From the NCBI GenBank assembly GCA_932222125.1, contig CAKNZJ010000004.1, positions 1-62,245 on the forward strand: a DNA stretch of 62,245 bases, read 5' to 3'. The DNA is from an uncultured Clostridia bacterium. GTDB lineage: Bacteria; Bacillota; Clostridia; Oscillospirales; Oscillospiraceae. The notes beneath the pieces were generated by a model. It made no database searches and was not told the DNA's origin. It was given only the letters and a program-made list of their open reading frames with translations. The number at the start of each line of letters is the position of its first letter. Position 1 is the first letter of the stretch. Positions 14,829 to 23,189 of the stretch are shown here, in pieces. The position numbers and the translations under genes were made by a program.

Positions 14829-15983
14829 TTAATGCCCCTGAAATACCTCCGGCGGACAATCTCTCTTCCCAAAGTGGTACAAGATCCCGTCCGCAATACG
14901 GCGGCAGGCCTGTCCATCTCCATATGGATTGGCTGCCTGGGCCATAGCTGTGTAGGCTTCCGGCGATTGGATTAGCCCGGAGGCCAGCCTTAGGATATCC
15001 TCCCGGCTGGTTCCGGCCACCCGCACCGTTCCGGCCTTCACCGCCTCTGGGCGCTCTGTCTCCCGGCGCAGGACAAGCACTGGCTTGCTTAAAGCAGGAG
15101 CCTCCTCTTGAAGTCCACCGGAGTCTGTGAGCACCATGTAACTACGGGCCATCAGATTGTGCATTTCATCGGCGGTCAGAGGTGGGATCAGGTGTATGTT
15201 GTCCTGCCCATCCAGATATCGGTGAGCCGCTTCCTGCACCACCGGAGAAAGGTGAACCGGATAGACCAGTTCCACCTCTTTCTTGTACATGATGGCCAAC
15301 TCTTTCAGCGCAGACATAATCTGCTCCATGGGCTCTCCGTAATTTTCCCTTCGGTGGCAGGTAACAACGATAATTTTTTTACCTTGATAGTCCAGGTGGT
15401 TCAGGCTTTCTGTTGTAAAGTGATAATCCTTACATACTGTAGTATGCAATGCATCAATTACGGTATTGCCTGTGACAAATACCCCATTGACAATCCCCTC
15501 AGCTTCCAGGTTTTTTCGATTGTTCTCTGTGGGGCAAAAGTGCAGATCGGCCAACCGCCCCACCATGGAACGATTCATTTCCTCAGGAAAGGGAGAATAC
15601 TTGTCACCTGTTCGCAATCCAGCTTCTACATGTCCTACTGCGATTTGTTGATAAAAGGCAGCCAAGGCCCCGGCAAAGGTGGTGGAGGTGTCTCCATGAA
15701 CCAGCACCAGATCCGGGCAAACTGCCTGAAACACCTTTTCCAGGCCCAGCAGGCACTTGCTGGTAATGCTGGACAAGCTCTGACTCCGCTCCATGATATC
15801 TAGGTCAAACTGAGGCGTCAGGCGGAAGATATCCAATACGCTGTCTAACATCTGCCGGTGCTGCGCGGTGACGCAGCAATAGCTTTCAAACTCGCTCCGG
15901 TGCTCCAGTTCCTGCACCAGCGGTGCCATTTTGATGGCCTCAGGCCGGGTTCCAAAAATGGTCATTACCTTTAGCTTACTCAT
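14829..15983 (-). CDS. mnaA: UDP-N-acetylglucosamine 2-epimerase (non-hydrolysing)
   Basis: 384 residues; ATG at 15983 preceded by GAGAGGAAAGAAA. Motifs of the WecB/MnaA family are present: MTIFGTRPEAIKMAPLVQEL, VHGDTSTTFAGALAAFY, HVEAGLRTGDKYSPFPEEMN, and LTDSGGLQEEAP. It interconverts UDP-GlcNAc and UDP-ManNAc, giving the ManNAc needed for teichoic-acid-type or other wall polysaccharides. Its start overlaps the end of tagO by 8 bases, so both are co-translated. It fits with the nearby LCP ligase and the GT/CsaB genes in making a wall-linked polymer. Confidence 0.92.
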   Translation of the reverse strand: MSKLKVMTIFGTRPEAIKMAPLVQELEHRSEFESYCCVTAQHRQMLDSVLDIFRLTPQFDLDIMERSQSLSSITSKCLLGLEKVFQAVCPDLVLVHGDTSTTFAGALAAFYQQIAVGHVEAGLRTGDKYSPFPEEMNRSMVGRLADLHFCPTENNRKNLEAEGIVNGVFVTGNTVIDALHTTVCKDYHFTTESLNHLDYQGKKIIVVTCHRRENYGEPMEQIMSALKELAIMYKKEVELVYPVHLSPVVQEAAHRYLDGQDNIHLIPPLTADEMHNLMARSYMVLTDSGGLQEEAPALSKPVLVLRRETERPEAVKAGTVRVAGTSREDILRLASGLIQSPEAYTAMAQAANPYGDGQACRRIADGILYHFGKRDCPPEVFQGH

Positions 15984-17088
15984 TTTCTTTCCTCTCACCG
16001 TCCGTTTTTTTCCTATCCTCCGGCTTATCCTGGCTGTCATGGCTTAAAAATATCTGCCAGGCAATCAATGCCGTCATCCCCGTGGCAGCCAGAAATAGCA
16101 TGGCCCGCAGAGCACCGCTTGCAGTCAGCACCACTGCGGACAGCCCTAAGATGGCGGAAATCACATACAGCACACCTACCGCCTGCTTTTGAGAAAACCC
16201 CATATCAATGAGCCGGTGATGGACGTGCCCCCGGTCTGGACGCATAGGGTTCTGCCCCTTGGACAATCGCCGGACCACCGCAAAGCACACATCAAAGATG
16301 GGCAACCCCAGCATCAGAAATGGCACCACAAAGGAGATGATATTATACACCTTAAACATCCCCTGCACCGACATGGTAGCCATGATAAAGCCCAAAAAAG
16401 TAGAGCCGGTATCTCCCATAAAAATCTTGGCCGGATTGAGATTATAGGGCAAAAATCCGATACATGCCCCGGCCAGGGCAGCCATTACCATGGCCACATC
16501 GGTGGCACTGACCAGCAGGGCGATGATCAGCATGCTGGCCGAGCTAATAGTGGACACACCGCAGGCTAATCCATCCAGTCCATCAATGAGGTTAACCGCA
16601 TTGGTCACTGCCACAATCCAGATCACGGTGACTGGAATTGCTAATATTCCCAGATTCCACACAGGGTTATCGCTGAAAAAGTTTGGATTTGACAATACCT
16701 CGATCTGGTTCCCTGCCAACGCAGCGATGAGGGCGGCCACAATCTGTACCAAAAACTTCAATTTGGCAGACAGGGTATAAATATCGTCAAAAATACCCAG
16801 TACCACAATGATGACCGCCCCCAGCAGCATCCCCTGCTTTGGCGTATTCAGCGGGACAAGCACCAGCACCGCAAAGATAAAACCCAAAAAAATGGCCAGT
16901 CCGCCCATCCGCGGAATAGGATGGGCGTGCATCCTCCGGCTGTCCTTAGGCACATCCACAGCTCCCATCTTGACTGACAACATCTTTACCAGCGGTGTCA
17001 CCAATAGGGAGACCACTGCCGCCAGCACCAAGGCCAGCAATACATACCAGATATCCTGACTGTTCAAAATCTTTCCTATGTTCCCCAC
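15976..17088 (-). CDS. tagO: Undecaprenyl-phosphate GlcNAc-1-phosphate transferase
   Basis: 370 residues with about ten membrane helices. It carries the MraY/WecA family's acidic sites: GIFDDIYTLSAKLKF, NAVNLIDGLDGLA, the Asp-rich FMGDTGSTFLGF, and the C-terminal basic motif GHVHHRLIDMGFS typical of the WecA/TagO branch. It loads GlcNAc-1-P onto undecaprenyl phosphate at the cytoplasmic face, the first step of teichoic-acid or similar wall polymer assembly. It overlaps mnaA, and trpS ends 26 bases upstream of it. Confidence 0.92.
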   Translation of the reverse strand: MGNIGKILNSQDIWYVLLALVLAAVVSLLVTPLVKMLSVKMGAVDVPKDSRRMHAHPIPRMGGLAIFLGFIFAVLVLVPLNTPKQGMLLGAVIIVVLGIFDDIYTLSAKLKFLVQIVAALIAALAGNQIEVLSNPNFFSDNPVWNLGILAIPVTVIWIVAVTNAVNLIDGLDGLACGVSTISSASMLIIALLVSATDVAMVMAALAGACIGFLPYNLNPAKIFMGDTGSTFLGFIMATMSVQGMFKVYNIISFVVPFLMLGLPIFDVCFAVVRRLSKGQNPMRPDRGHVHHRLIDMGFSQKQAVGVLYVISAILGLSAVVLTASGALRAMLFLAATGMTALIAWQIFLSHDSQDKPEDRKKTDGERKENE

Positions 17089-17114
17089 TGGAAATGCGCT
17101 CCTTTATCCGGCCC

Positions 17115-18128
17115 TTACTGGGATATAAAGCCGATCTTTTTATATACCTTGCGCAGCGTCCTCTCTGCAGCATATGACGCCTTCTCCGCACCATTACGGT
17201 AGACACTCTCCAAGTAGGCCTTATCCTTTAGGATGCGTTGAGCCTCATCCCGAATGGGACGCAAAACCTCTACTACCGCCTCACCTACGGCGGGCTTGAA
17301 CATTCCATAGCCCTGCCCGTCGAACTCCGCTTCAATCTCCTGATAGCTCTTTCCAGTGACAGCGGCATAAATGGTCATCAGATTGGCCACACCAGGTTTT
17401 TCCTCCGGATCATAGCGGACACACCGTTGCGTATCACTATCAGTGATTGCCCGCTTAAACTGTTTCATAATCAGGGTAGGATCGTCCATTAAGGTCACTC
17501 GTCCAGTGTCCTGATCCTCGCTCTTGCTCATCTTGGAGGCCGGATTGGTCAACGACATGATCCTGGCCCCCACCTTTGGGATGTATGGCTCTGGCATCTT
17601 GAACACATCGCCATAGATGCCATTGAAACGCTGGACAATATTTCGCGTTAGTTCAACATGCTGTTTCTGGTCTTCTCCTACTGGTACATAGTCAGGCTGG
17701 TACAGTAAGATATCCGCCGCCATCAGGGATGGGTAAGTGAACAGTCCCCCATTGATGTTATCCACATTTTTGGCGGATTTATCCTTAAACTGGGTCATCC
17801 TGGATAACTCGCCAAACATGGAGTAGCAGTTGAGCACCCAACCCAGCTCAGCATGCTGATGAACATGGGACTGGATGAACAAAGTATTCTTTTCCGGATT
17901 AAGTCCACAGGCGATATATTGGGCCAGCTGTTCTAACGTACGCCGCCGCAAAACGGCAGGATCCTGCCGCACGGTGATAGCGTGCATATCCGCCATAAAG
18001 TAATAGCAGTCAAATTCCTCTGCCCTGGCAGCCCAATGCCGGACCGCTCCCAAGTAAGAACCCAAAGTCAAATCACCGCTGGGCTTGATCCCGGAGAGCA
18101 TCACTTTTTTTCTCAACATTTCTTCCAT
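17115..18128 (-). CDS. trpS: Tryptophanyl-tRNA synthetase
   Basis: 337 residues, class I synthetase. The HIGH-equivalent is PSGDLTLGSYLGA, followed by YYFMADMHAITVR; the KMSKS loop is SKMSKSEDQDTG. It charges tRNA-Trp. The start at 18128 is in use or, three codons later, 18119; neither ribosome site is strong. No T-box leader is visible, as the gene follows rsfS by 21 bases, so it is transcribed with the preceding genes rather than being separately regulated. Confidence 0.95.
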   Translation of the reverse strand: MEEMLRKKVMLSGIKPSGDLTLGSYLGAVRHWAARAEEFDCYYFMADMHAITVRQDPAVLRRRTLEQLAQYIACGLNPEKNTLFIQSHVHQHAELGWVLNCYSMFGELSRMTQFKDKSAKNVDNINGGLFTYPSLMAADILLYQPDYVPVGEDQKQHVELTRNIVQRFNGIYGDVFKMPEPYIPKVGARIMSLTNPASKMSKSEDQDTGRVTLMDDPTLIMKQFKRAITDSDTQRCVRYDPEEKPGVANLMTIYAAVTGKSYQEIEAEFDGQGYGMFKPAVGEAVVEVLRPIRDEAQRILKDKAYLESVYRNGAEKASYAAERTLRKVYKKIGFISQ

Positions 18129-18149
18129 AACGATACAGCCTCTATTCTC

Positions 18150-18512
18150 TCAGCCTTCTATCAAATATTGCGCAATATCCACCGTCTGCGCATCCGACCA
18201 AAGCCGCTCCAGGGAATAAAACTCCCTGGCCTCCTCTGTAAAAATATGAACCACAACTGCGGAGTAATCCAACAGTACCCACTGACCTCCCCGGTGTCCT
18301 TCCACATGGTGTGGCTCCTCTCCGGCCTTAGTCATGGCCTCCTCCACCGCTTCAGACAGCGCCTTTACTTGTGTGTTTGAGGTGCCGTTACAGATGATAA
18401 AATACTCTGCCAGCGTCGTCTGGTCAGCAGTGTACAACACCTTGATATCTTTTCCCTTCTTATCGTCCAGCGCCTTGATAACGCCTGCGATGATTTCCTT
18501 TGAACTCAGCAA
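18150..18512 (-). CDS. rsfS: Ribosome silencing factor (RsfS/Iojap)
   Basis: 120 residues from a TTG start at 18512 with AAAGGAG 8 bases upstream. The family core is complete: ALDDKKGKDIKVLYTADQTT, LAEYFIICNGTSNTQVKALS, the VEGHRGGQWVLLDYSAVVVH motif, and IFTEEAREFYSLERLWSDAQ. It binds L14 of the large ribosomal subunit and blocks subunit joining when nutrients are low. It follows the LCP gene within the conserved nadD-yqeK-rsfS neighbourhood of Firmicutes. Confidence 0.93.
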   Translation of the reverse strand: MLSSKEIIAGVIKALDDKKGKDIKVLYTADQTTLAEYFIICNGTSNTQVKALSEAVEEAMTKAGEEPHHVEGHRGGQWVLLDYSAVVVHIFTEEAREFYSLERLWSDAQTVDIAQYLIEG

Positions 18513-18563
18513 TGGGACATCTCCTTTCGTTGTTCAGTAGCCTAGGCCGAGAGGATAAGCCTT

Positions 18564-19931
18564 CTATGACTCACTCTCCTGGCCATCTTCCGGCCTCTCT
18601 GGAACTACATCACTTTCCTGAATCGGCTCAGAAGTGGTTGGCAACGGCTCCGTTCCCGGGCTTTGGCTGGCCGGTGGCTCGCTCACCACAGGTGGTTCGC
18701 TTGTCACGGGCATGCTCTGGATGGGCCTGTTGTTTCCCGGAGCCGGTGTGTTGACGGTTTGAGCCGGCTGCCCCCACCGGGGATCGGCCAACACACCTGT
18801 AGTGGATGACAGGGTGTCGTTGGCGTTGCGCCGGATCAGATCCAATTCTCGGATGGTCACCTCATCTACAAAGGGATTGAGCGATTCATTGATTAGCTCC
18901 AGCAGGTCGATCTGGTCTGGGAAAACCCTTCCATAAAACCGGCTCTGCCCATTTGAAATACCAAGGTGCGGCATGGTGACAAATTCCACATTGTCCGCAT
19001 TCAGCCCGCCAAAGATGGCTTTGCTTCCAAACCAGAACAGATTTTCTATGGTCAAATCACTCTCCACCCGTTTGCCGAACAACTCCGCCAGCTGGCCGAT
19101 GCGCACCACATTCTGGATGCGCAAGGTTTTTTTCAGCACTGCCTTCAAAAAGCCCTGCTGCACCTTTAAGCGATTGATGTCACTGCCGTCTCCTCCTCCA
19201 GTTACACCAGCGTTATTGTGCCGCCAGCGCACAAGCTGCATGGCGTGGGTCCCGTCCAGCACCTGAAGGCCCTTTTCAATATAGATGTTTAGATCCTGAT
19301 AGGGATCAAAGTACTCCATATGATAAGGCACGTCATACTCCACACCGCCAATGGCGTCCACCATCTCACCCACCAGTTCCCAATCAATGAACACCTTGAA
19401 GTCGGGGGTAAAGCCTACCAGCTCAGACACCTCTCGGGTCAAAGCCTCCATCCCCCTCTCACCCCGGCCATAGAGATTATAGATGGAATTAAGCATGGTT
19501 CCATTCCGATTTCCACTGTTCACATTGACCAGGGTATCCCTTGGAATGGACATGACTGTGGAGCGCTGGTTGGTCACATCATAGGTCACCAACATCATGG
19601 TATCCGTGCTACTGGAGGTGGTATCAGTGCCCACCACCAGGATCGTATATATCTCCTTGCTACGGCGCTCACCGCTCACCTTTGGCTCCACCGCGTCGAT
19701 ATCCAGCTCGTCATCCGGCGCCCTGCTCTCCATCCCACTTACAGCGGATGGGAGTTCCGGCTTTTTGACCCACCGGCTATAAAAAACTGCCACTGTAGCC
19801 CCCAGCACCATGACCACCGCTGTGACGATCATAATGACCATAATGATCCTTTCTCTCTTTTTTCTCATCGACGCAGTCTGACTACGACGGTTCCAATCAT
19901 TACTTGGCTGTCCTGTTTGCTGTTGACTCAT
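18564..19931 (-). CDS. LytR-CpsA-Psr (LCP) family wall-polymer ligase
   Basis: 455 residues. A cytoplasmic N-tail and one membrane helix (about 29-50) precede the LCP domain, which shows ILVVGTDTTSSSTDTMMLVT, STVMSIPRDTLVNV, LNSIYNLYGRGERGMEALTR and DGTHAMQLVRWRHNNAG. The C-terminal 90 residues are Pro/Ser/Thr-rich and probably span the wall. LCP proteins transfer lipid-linked wall polymers onto peptidoglycan, so it pairs logically with tagO and mnaA in the same gene run. Its start overlaps the nadD-yqeK stop by 4 bases (ATGA). Unusually, it sits inside the nadD-rsfS neighbourhood. Confidence 0.9.
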   Translation of the reverse strand: MSQQQTGQPSNDWNRRSQTASMRKKRERIIMVIMIVTAVVMVLGATVAVFYSRWVKKPELPSAVSGMESRAPDDELDIDAVEPKVSGERRSKEIYTILVVGTDTTSSSTDTMMLVTYDVTNQRSTVMSIPRDTLVNVNSGNRNGTMLNSIYNLYGRGERGMEALTREVSELVGFTPDFKVFIDWELVGEMVDAIGGVEYDVPYHMEYFDPYQDLNIYIEKGLQVLDGTHAMQLVRWRHNNAGVTGGGDGSDINRLKVQQGFLKAVLKKTLRIQNVVRIGQLAELFGKRVESDLTIENLFWFGSKAIFGGLNADNVEFVTMPHLGISNGQSRFYGRVFPDQIDLLELINESLNPFVDEVTIRELDLIRRNANDTLSSTTGVLADPRWGQPAQTVNTPAPGNNRPIQSMPVTSEPPVVSEPPASQSPGTEPLPTTSEPIQESDVVPERPEDGQESES

Positions 19932-21127
19932 TGTCCTATTCCTTTCCGGTAGAATTTAAACGCATCCAACGTATCTGGATGAACCGTCCTGCACCGTCGG
20001 GCCATTTCTTGAATAGACAGAGACACTCCCATCCTGACTGCCCCGTCCAGATCGGTATAGGCCAGTGTTCTCATCTCTTCTACCTCCCGAAAGTCCCGGT
20101 TTGGCTCAATATAGTCGGCCAGATACAGCAATTTTTCCATCAGGCTCATTCCCGCTCTGGCTGTGGTGTGGAAACAAATGGCCTGACAAATATCCTCCTC
20201 CTGCCCAAACAGGTGCCTGGCCAGGGCGCTTCCGCTCTTTGCGTGGAGCAGCTTCTCTGTTTTTTTCTCCAGCTCGCTCAGCTCTGGCCCATATCGGCGG
20301 CAGATGTTCCAATGCTCTTCTATAGGCAAATATTTTGCACAGTCGTGGAGGATGGCTGCTCGGCGCATTCTATCCTCATCCGCTCCCCATCGTTGGGCTA
20401 GTCTAGCCGCCTCCTCTTCCGTTCCCCGGATATGGGGCAGACGTTTGGCCAACACCATAGAGTATGACACACAACGGAGGTCCTCTAAACTTAGACGGCA
20501 TAAATCTGTACAAGTTCCATATAGTTTTTCCCGAAGAATGTAACCGTACACCGCGGAAGGCAAATATTCTCTCCCCGCGCCCGCGCCCAGCATTTGCCTC
20601 AGCTTGGTGGAGGATATCTCCACCAAAGCGGGAATGTCTATCAACTCCACCCTGGCGTGATAGATCTGCTCCAGTTCCCTTTTCTGCTCCTGGAACAAAG
20701 CGCCGCCGTCACCGGTGTTCCGGCCAAAGGCACATATGCCCGCCATGGCCAGCACCTGCTCCGGCCGGTTCCATTGCTGGAGGGTGAGAAACATATCTGT
20801 CCCCATTAGCAGCCATAGACTATCCTCCGGCCAGCGCTCTACCGCTCGCTCTAGGGTATCAGCCGTATAGCTCGTACCCCCGCGGCAAAGCTCCTCATCC
20901 CACACCTCCACCACGTCTGGCATCAGAAGCTGATCTGCCGCCAGCCTGACCATTTCCAGCCGTTGCGCCGCGCTGGGGCTTCCAGCAGCCAGTTCCTTGT
21001 GCGGGGGATAACAAGTTGGAACAAACACCAGCTTATCCAGTTTCATCGCTTGCACCGCGGCCCGAGCGGCGGCCAAATGCCCCAGATGGGGCGGATTAAA
21101 GCCGCCTCCGTAGATTCCTACCTTCAT
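19928..21127 (-). CDS. Fused NadD nicotinate-nucleotide adenylyltransferase and YqeK HD hydrolase
   Basis: 399 residues, AGGTGATTCC before ATG. Residues about 1-200 are NadD: GIYGGGFNPPHLGHLAAARA (nucleotidyltransferase motif), then ISSTKLRQML near the end. Residues about 205-399 are YqeK: SYSMVLAKRLPHI, the HD motif AAILHDCAKYLP, and CFHTTARAGMS. NadD makes NaAD for NAD synthesis; YqeK is a symmetrical Ap4A hydrolase. In B. subtilis these are separate adjacent genes, so here they form one polypeptide. The frame is continuous with no stop or frameshift in the join. Overlaps the LCP gene by 4 bases. Confidence 0.9.
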   Translation of the reverse strand: MKVGIYGGGFNPPHLGHLAAARAAVQAMKLDKLVFVPTCYPPHKELAAGSPSAAQRLEMVRLAADQLLMPDVVEVWDEELCRGGTSYTADTLERAVERWPEDSLWLLMGTDMFLTLQQWNRPEQVLAMAGICAFGRNTGDGGALFQEQKRELEQIYHARVELIDIPALVEISSTKLRQMLGAGAGREYLPSAVYGYILREKLYGTCTDLCRLSLEDLRCVSYSMVLAKRLPHIRGTEEEAARLAQRWGADEDRMRRAAILHDCAKYLPIEEHWNICRRYGPELSELEKKTEKLLHAKSGSALARHLFGQEEDICQAICFHTTARAGMSLMEKLLYLADYIEPNRDFREVEEMRTLAYTDLDGAVRMGVSLSIQEMARRCRTVHPDTLDAFKFYRKGIGQ

Positions 21128-21146
21128 GGAATCACCTCATATCCCA

Positions 21147-21452
21147 TCACTTAACTAGTCGAATCCGTTTATCCTTTTCCTTACTGTGACTCTCTCGATA
21201 GAGCACAAACCTGCTGCCAATGACCTGTACCACCTGACTGCGAGTGGCCCGGGCCAAATCCTCCGCTCCCTCCCTGGGAGAGAGAGGACTGTTCTCCAAT
21301 ACCCGCCCCTTAATGAGTTCCCTGGCCTCTAACGCGTCATTGGCCTGTTTGACCAGGTGGTCCCCCAGGCCCTCCTTGCCCACATGCAAGATGGTGTCCA
21401 TCCCATTTGCAAGTCCTCGCAGCTGGGCCCGCTGTCTACTTGTCAAATCCAT
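21147..21452 (-). CDS. yhbY: YhbY-family RNA-binding protein (CRM domain)
   Basis: 101 residues; ATG at 21452 preceded by GGAGGGACGAGT. The sequence LTSRQRAQLRGLANGMDTIL and VGKEGLGDHLVKQANDALEA, then VQVIGSRFVLYRES, fits the CRM/YhbY fold that binds pre-50S ribosomes. It lies between an ITPase gene and nadD-yqeK, the standard Firmicute position. Confidence 0.9.
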   Translation of the reverse strand: MDLTSRQRAQLRGLANGMDTILHVGKEGLGDHLVKQANDALEARELIKGRVLENSPLSPREGAEDLARATRSQVVQVIGSRFVLYRESHSKEKDKRIRLVK

Positions 21453-21497
21453 ACTCGTCCCTCCATTTCTGCGACAAGCTCTGTCTCTGCCACCCAT

Positions 21498-22094
21498 TCA
21501 CCTTGCCATCTTCAAATATAACCTCAGCTTCTCTCCAAAGTCCGCCAATGCCTTGCCCCGGTGGGAGACAGCATTTTTCTCATCTGGAGATAGCTGGGCA
21601 AAGGTCTTTTTTAAATTGGGGAGAAAGAACACTGGGTCATAGCCGAATCCCTCTTCTCCCATGGGGGCAAATGCAATGGTGCCGGGGCACTCTCCCCTAG
21701 CGGTGAGCACATCTCCATTGGGGAAACAGCAGGTGATCACAGACACAAATTTGGCTGCCCTAGCCTGGCCCTTAGGCATATTGGCCAGAAGCAAGCGGTA
21801 GCGTCCTGCATCGTCCAGTCCCTCCCCGCCGTACCGGGCAGAATATATCCCCGGCGCACCGTTCAGTGCCTCTACACACAGGCCAGAGTCATCGGCAATG
21901 GCGGGCAGCCCGGTTGCCTGGAGCACCGCCTTTGCCTTCAGCAGGGAGTTTTCCTCAAAGGTATTCCCTGTCTCCTCTACCTCCACAGCAGCGCCCACCT
22001 CGCTCTGGAGGCACACCTCAACCCCCATGCCGGATAAAATCTCGTTCATTTCCTTCAACTTTTTTTCGTTTCTGCTCGCCAGCACCAGCTTCAC
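21498..22094 (-). CDS. rdgB: XTP/dITP diphosphatase (RdgB/HAM1)
   Basis: 198 residues from a GTG start with GGAGGCGGA upstream. Motifs: LVLASRNEKKLKEMNEIL, the phosphate-binding EETGNTFEENSLLKAKAV, and ADDSGLCVEALNGAPGIYSA. It removes deaminated purine nucleotides such as dITP and XTP, keeping them out of DNA. It is part of the leftward gene run, 96 bases after ftsY and 45 before yhbY. Confidence 0.93.
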   Translation of the reverse strand: MKLVLASRNEKKLKEMNEILSGMGVEVCLQSEVGAAVEVEETGNTFEENSLLKAKAVLQATGLPAIADDSGLCVEALNGAPGIYSARYGGEGLDDAGRYRLLLANMPKGQARAAKFVSVITCCFPNGDVLTARGECPGTIAFAPMGEEGFGYDPVFFLPNLKKTFAQLSPDEKNAVSHRGKALADFGEKLRLYLKMAR

Positions 22095-22190
22095 ACCAGT
22101 CCGCCTCCAGTCCTTTTATTATTTCTTATATGATTCCCTTTCAAACCCATCAGATGATGTGTAGAAACAGGCCGCATCTACGTCCCCTCC

Positions 22191-23057
22191 TCACAGCAGC
22201 GCCTTAGTAAACTCCTCCGGGTCAAATGGCTGGAGGTCATCCACCCCCTCGCCCACGCCCACAAACTTCACCGGCACTCCCAGTTCCTTGGCGATGGCCA
22301 CCACGATGCCTCCCTTTGCCGTGCCATCCAGCTTTGTGAGGACAATACCCGTAACGTTGGCCGCACGGCTGAACTCCTTGGCCTGGATAAGACCGTTTTG
22401 ACCAGTGGTGGCATCCAGCACCAACAGGGTCTCCCGGCTGGCAGTGGGACACTCCCTATCGATCACCCGGCTGATCTTGTTTAGCTCATTCATTAAGTTT
22501 TGCTTGTTGTGCAACCGGCCAGCAGTGTCCACCAGCACCACATCTACCTGACGGGCCCGGGCGGCATTTAATCCATCGTATACCACAGCGGCAGGATCGG
22601 CCCCCTCATGCTGCTTGATGATCTCCACCCCCGCCCGCTCAGACCAAATGGTGAGCTGATCGGCAGCGGCAGCCCGGAAGGTATCCCCAGCACACAGGAG
22701 AACCCGCTTCCCCTCCCCCTTCCACCGGGCAGCCAGCTTGCCGATGGAAGTAGTCTTGCCCACCCCATTGACCCCGATGAACAGCACCACCGCAGGGGGG
22801 CTGTTCAGATCGATCTCCCCCTGGTCAAAGGTCAGCTTTTCGGCCAATATCTCCCGCATACAGGCCCTGGCTCCCTCTATATCCTTGATCCGCCGCTCCT
22901 TACAGCGCTCCCGCAGGTCATCCACCGCTTCTACAGAGGTCTCCGCCCCCATATCCGCCATCACCAGCGATTCCTCCAGTTCCTCGTAAAAATCGTCGTC
23001 CAACTGAGAAAAACCGTTAAAAATACCGATTTTTTTAATTTTGTCAAACAAGCCCAT
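22191..23057 (-). CDS. ftsY: Signal recognition particle receptor FtsY
   Basis: 288 residues, AAGGAAGTGTCACC before ATG. It is an SRP GTPase NG domain: VNGVGKTTSIGKLAARW (G1), CAGDTFRAAAADQL, DTAGRLHNK (G3), and LTKLDGTAKGG (G4). The acidic N-terminal A domain is essentially absent, as in many Gram-positives. It docks ribosome-SRP complexes at the membrane. smc lies immediately upstream, the usual Firmicute order smc-ftsY. Confidence 0.95.
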   Translation of the reverse strand: MGLFDKIKKIGIFNGFSQLDDDFYEELEESLVMADMGAETSVEAVDDLRERCKERRIKDIEGARACMREILAEKLTFDQGEIDLNSPPAVVLFIGVNGVGKTTSIGKLAARWKGEGKRVLLCAGDTFRAAAADQLTIWSERAGVEIIKQHEGADPAAVVYDGLNAARARQVDVVLVDTAGRLHNKQNLMNELNKISRVIDRECPTASRETLLVLDATTGQNGLIQAKEFSRAANVTGIVLTKLDGTAKGGIVVAIAKELGVPVKFVGVGEGVDDLQPFDPEEFTKALL

Positions 23058-23189
23058 GGTGACACTTCCTTATAAATTAGGATTCCTGATCTCACGGAAT
23101 GGAAAGCCCAGGTTATCCAGGCAGCAAATCTGTCCGAAACGGAGGCGGCGCACCGGCGGCATTTACCGATCTGCCCATATGACTTCTCG

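Noticed and set aside
17089..18150. T-box leader controlling trpS
   Set aside because: trpS lies 21 bases after rsfS, leaving no room for a T-box, and no T-box AGGGTGGNACCGCG string is present.
19928..21127. Frameshift or sequencing error joining nadD and yqeK
   Set aside because: The frame is open throughout, both domains are complete and the join shows no stop or odd composition.
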